Origin: Glandiceps talaboti
Lineage: Eukaryota > Hemichordata > Enteropneusta > Spengelidae
Assembly: GCF_964340395.1 (NCBI RefSeq)
Contig: NC_135564.1
Span: forward strand, 13,336,391 to 13,400,390
Direction of reading: 5' to 3'
Length of the DNA stretch: 64,000 nucleotides
Below are positions 61,265 through 64,000 of the stretch, one piece after another (the first letter of the stretch is position 1; every line of letters starts with the position of its first letter). Under the pieces are notes generated by a model, which was given only the letters and a program-made list of their open reading frames with translations, had not been told where the DNA came from and searched no databases. Both the position numbers and the translations under genes were made by a program.

Positions 61265-62405
61265 CAAGTTTGAAAATACAACTCAATAAATGAGCATACC
61301 TTTTAATTACTATGACTTTTAAGTTTTACAAATTCAATATTACAATATTGATCAATACCAGCGTTCAGTTGTTTTCATAAAAGTTTAGAAGCATCACAAT
61401 ATCACCACAGCAATGGAAGTATTTTGACATATGATTCACATACAAGTAAACTGATTATTCACAGTGTATCATTTTCACAGGATGTACGTAAAAACATTAC
61501 TAGCACCCTTCTGTGCTCAAAATTAACGGTAGTCTGATGTCCTCAGACTACTAATTCTTGTTATGGGGGGGGGGGGGGGGGGGCACTATCACACTTTCCA
61601 GCTGGTGGTCTGCTTAGGCTATTCACTATGTGACAATTTAGCATTACAGACATGACAGTAGTTTGATAACACACACTTCCAATGAGAGTCCAGTTTCCAG
61701 TTCATAAATATACATATAGGACTACCGGTCACCATCCTTGGCTTACCAATTTTGGAAAGTGGTAGTCCACTTGTACGATGAAAGGAAACGGTTAATATCA
61801 AGCCCTGCCTTTGATTTTCATTCAGAGAAGTTTAACTGTGTGTTTGACTGACCATACAGAGCACATAATGGTGGGTCATATCAAGACCTACCTATACACA
61901 TTCTAATGATGTATGTGTTCGCCTGTACTAAACTACAAATGTATGCCTACTACATGTCAACGATGTCTCATTTCAATTTTATCATTTATCATTATAGTTT
62001 TGTTTATTTGTTTGTAATAGACTTTTATTTGGTGATGTCGATAAGTACATAAATAACCAATAAATAAAACAACCCCTGCAGTACAACATACAGGAATCCT
62101 AGAAAACTTCTACAAAGAATGGACTTGAAACTGAAAGGCGAGAACTTTATGGTCTTTTGAAAACATGATATAATGCTATATGCAATTCATAGATTTTAGA
62201 GAAATATTAGGATTTCAAAGCTAGTGTAATCATATTGTGACCTGTTGATTCTGGTAAGTTTTGGTACATGATGGGTACACAGGGTCAAAATGTCTTCCAG
62301 CAGTCATATCCTGACCTCTTCGCTGACCTTTCACTACAGGACATGTAATTACATCAACAACTTTGTCATGTTACTGACAGTGATACATCATTTTTTGTGA
62401 CCTAC
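61265..62405. other. Intron or upstream flank, unique; poly(G) 61565-61583
   Basis: Unique AT-rich sequence with a 19-base G run at 61565-61583. The minus-strand frame 61619-61801 has three cysteines but no recognised domain. No promoter or first exon of the SOWAH-like gene can be supported here. Confidence 0.45.
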
Positions 62406-62409
62406 GGTG

Positions 62410-62935
62410 GTTGTACATTAAGTTATTGTAATGTTTTGGTGATCAACTGTAATGTTTGGTGATCTAACTGTAATGTTTGGTGATCTAACTAATGTTTGGT
62501 GATGTAACTGTGATGTTTGGTGATCTAATGTGATGTTTAGTAATGATCTACTGTGATGTTTAGTGATGTGCATGAACTGTGATGCTATATGTGGAGTTAC
62601 TGAAATATTTGGGGAGTTACTGAGATGTGTTGTGATTTTCTCCTGTGATGTTTTGGTGAGCTACTGTGATGTTTGGTGATTTACTGTGATGTGTTGTGAT
62701 TTTCTCCTGTAATGTTTGGTGGTCTACTGTAATGTTTGGTGATCTACTGTGATGTTTGGTGATCTCCTGTGATGTGTTATGATCGACTGTGATGTGTTGT
62801 GATTTTCTCCTGTAATGTTTGGTGATCTACTGCGATGTTTGGTGATCTACTGTGATGTGTTATGATCTACTTGTGATGTGCTGTGATTTTATACTGTGGT
62901 GTTTGGTGATCTACTGTGATGTTATGTCAAGTTAC
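62410..62935. repeat. ~22-bp minisatellite, ~23 copies
   Basis: Unit 'TGTGATGTTTGGTGATCTAC', about 20-24 bp, with variants TGTGATGTGTTGTGATTTTCTCC and TGTAATGTTTGG. A larger block (DNA of about 70-110 bp ending in TGTGATTTTCTCC) recurs three times near 62640, 62700 and 62805, indicating second-level duplication. Confidence 0.93.
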
Positions 62936-63057
62936 AACAAAACAAAGTATGGCACTATTTCAAACCAAACCGTTTCCTGAAGAAACATGAAACATCCACA
63001 ACTTATCTCTACACATGTAACTTCCTTACTTACTGTGACATGTATGATGTAGTCATT

Positions 63058-63830
63058 GATACATTATACTGGCCTGTATATAACTGTATATTATGTACAA
63101 ATAAGACACACTGGGTTATATACATCATACTGGCCTGTATATACACATGTACAAACAAGACACACTGGGTTATATACATCATACTGGCCTGTATATAACT
63201 GTATATTCTGTACAAAGAAGACACACTGGGTTATATACATCATACTGGCCTGTATATAACTGTATATTCTGTACAAAGAAGACACACTGGGTTATATACA
63301 TCATACTAGCCTGTATATAACTGTATATTCTGTACAAAGAAGACACACTGGGTTATATACATCATACTGGCCTGCATATAACTGTGGATATACACATGTA
63401 CAAACAAGACACACTGGGTTATATACATCATACTAGCCTGCATATAACTGTATATTCTGTACAAAGAAGACACACTGGGTTATATACATCATACTAGCCT
63501 GTATATAACTGTGGATATACACATGTACAAACAAGACACACTGGGTTATATACATCATACTAGCCTGTATATAACTGTGGATATACACATGTACAAACAA
63601 GACGCACTGGGTTATATACATCATACTGGCCTGTATATAACTGTGGATATACACATGTACAAACAAGACACACTGGGTTATATACATCATACTAGCCTGT
63701 ATATAACTGTGGATATACACATGTACAAACAAGACGCACTGGGTTATATACATCATACTGACCTGTATATAACTGTGGATATACACATGTACAAACAAGA
63801 CGCACTGGGTTATATACATCATCAATGCAA
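63058..63830. repeat. ~60-66-bp minisatellite, 12 copies, two subtypes
   Basis: Common core 'GACACACTGGGTTATATACA' + 'TCATACTGGCCTGTATATAA' + 'CTGT', followed by subtype A 'ATATTCTGTACAAAGAA' or subtype B 'GGATATACACATGTACAAACAA'. 'CACTGGGTTAT' occurs 12 times from 63110 to 63801. Subtype A dominates the left half and B the right half. Open frames on both strands are repeat artefacts. Confidence 0.97.
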
Positions 63831-64000
63831 ATAACTATCACTGCAAAACTTAAAATTACTTTTTTGTGTGAAAAGTCATTTTTTTTCCAGTTCAGATTTT
63901 TTGAAGGGCAAACAAGGTGACGTATTTGTGTGAAATGAGATTGCCTTATTTTGCCACCAATATTCACTGAAATTCAAATGACACTTGATATAAGCTACCG

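Noticed and set aside
63030-63967. Repeat frames M-Y-I-T-Q-C-V-L-F-V and G-Y-I-H-H-T-G-L-Y
   Set aside because: Derived from the 60-66-bp minisatellite on the two strands.

Overview
The window is eukaryotic nuclear DNA, almost certainly from an invertebrate animal. It is AT-rich, has no long open reading frame, and is packed with microsatellites and decayed minisatellites. The only coding signal that holds together is a set of short exons with good splice sites, all on the minus strand. The species cannot be fixed from sequence alone. A marine deuterostome or lophotrochozoan would fit, but that is a guess.

The gene is a SOWAH (sosondowah) family ankyrin-repeat protein. Six exons are visible on the minus strand: 57199-57372, 55963-56019, 50669-50731 (weaker), 49883-49996, 49609-49710 and 1614-1703. 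Each starts and ends in phase 0. The first four encode a low-complexity, acidic linker. The exon at 49609-49710 opens the ankyrin region and 1614-1703 carries the TALHWAAKHG repeat. The N-terminal domain would lie past 64000 and the rest of the ankyrin domain before base 1. The intron between the last two exons is about 47.9 kb. Six residues that the family normally has between them (pattern D-F-x-x-G-Y/F) are in neither exon, which suggests an unlocated microexon.

The introns are mostly tandem repeats: more than 20 separate, diverged arrays with units from about 20 to about 360 bp, plus long (GTAT)n, (GT)n, (GA)n, (CAGA)n, (TGTC)n, (TCAC)n, (AATC)n and (TA)n tracts. Homogeneous minisatellites include a 75-bp array at 26912-27857, a 30-bp array at 44012-44460, a 53-bp array at 31563-32035, a 50-bp array at 53165-53440 and a ~60-66-bp array at 63058-63830.

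Mobile DNA is sparse and short. I see one decayed non-LTR retrotransposon C-terminus (28123-28521), a possible second (32637-32885), a dispersed TTAA-flanked MITE-like family (14051, 36302 and 60391 regions), and a separate 274-bp element with 16-bp perfect terminal inverted repeats (47728-48001). No tRNA, rRNA, CRISPR or bacterial-type feature is seen.
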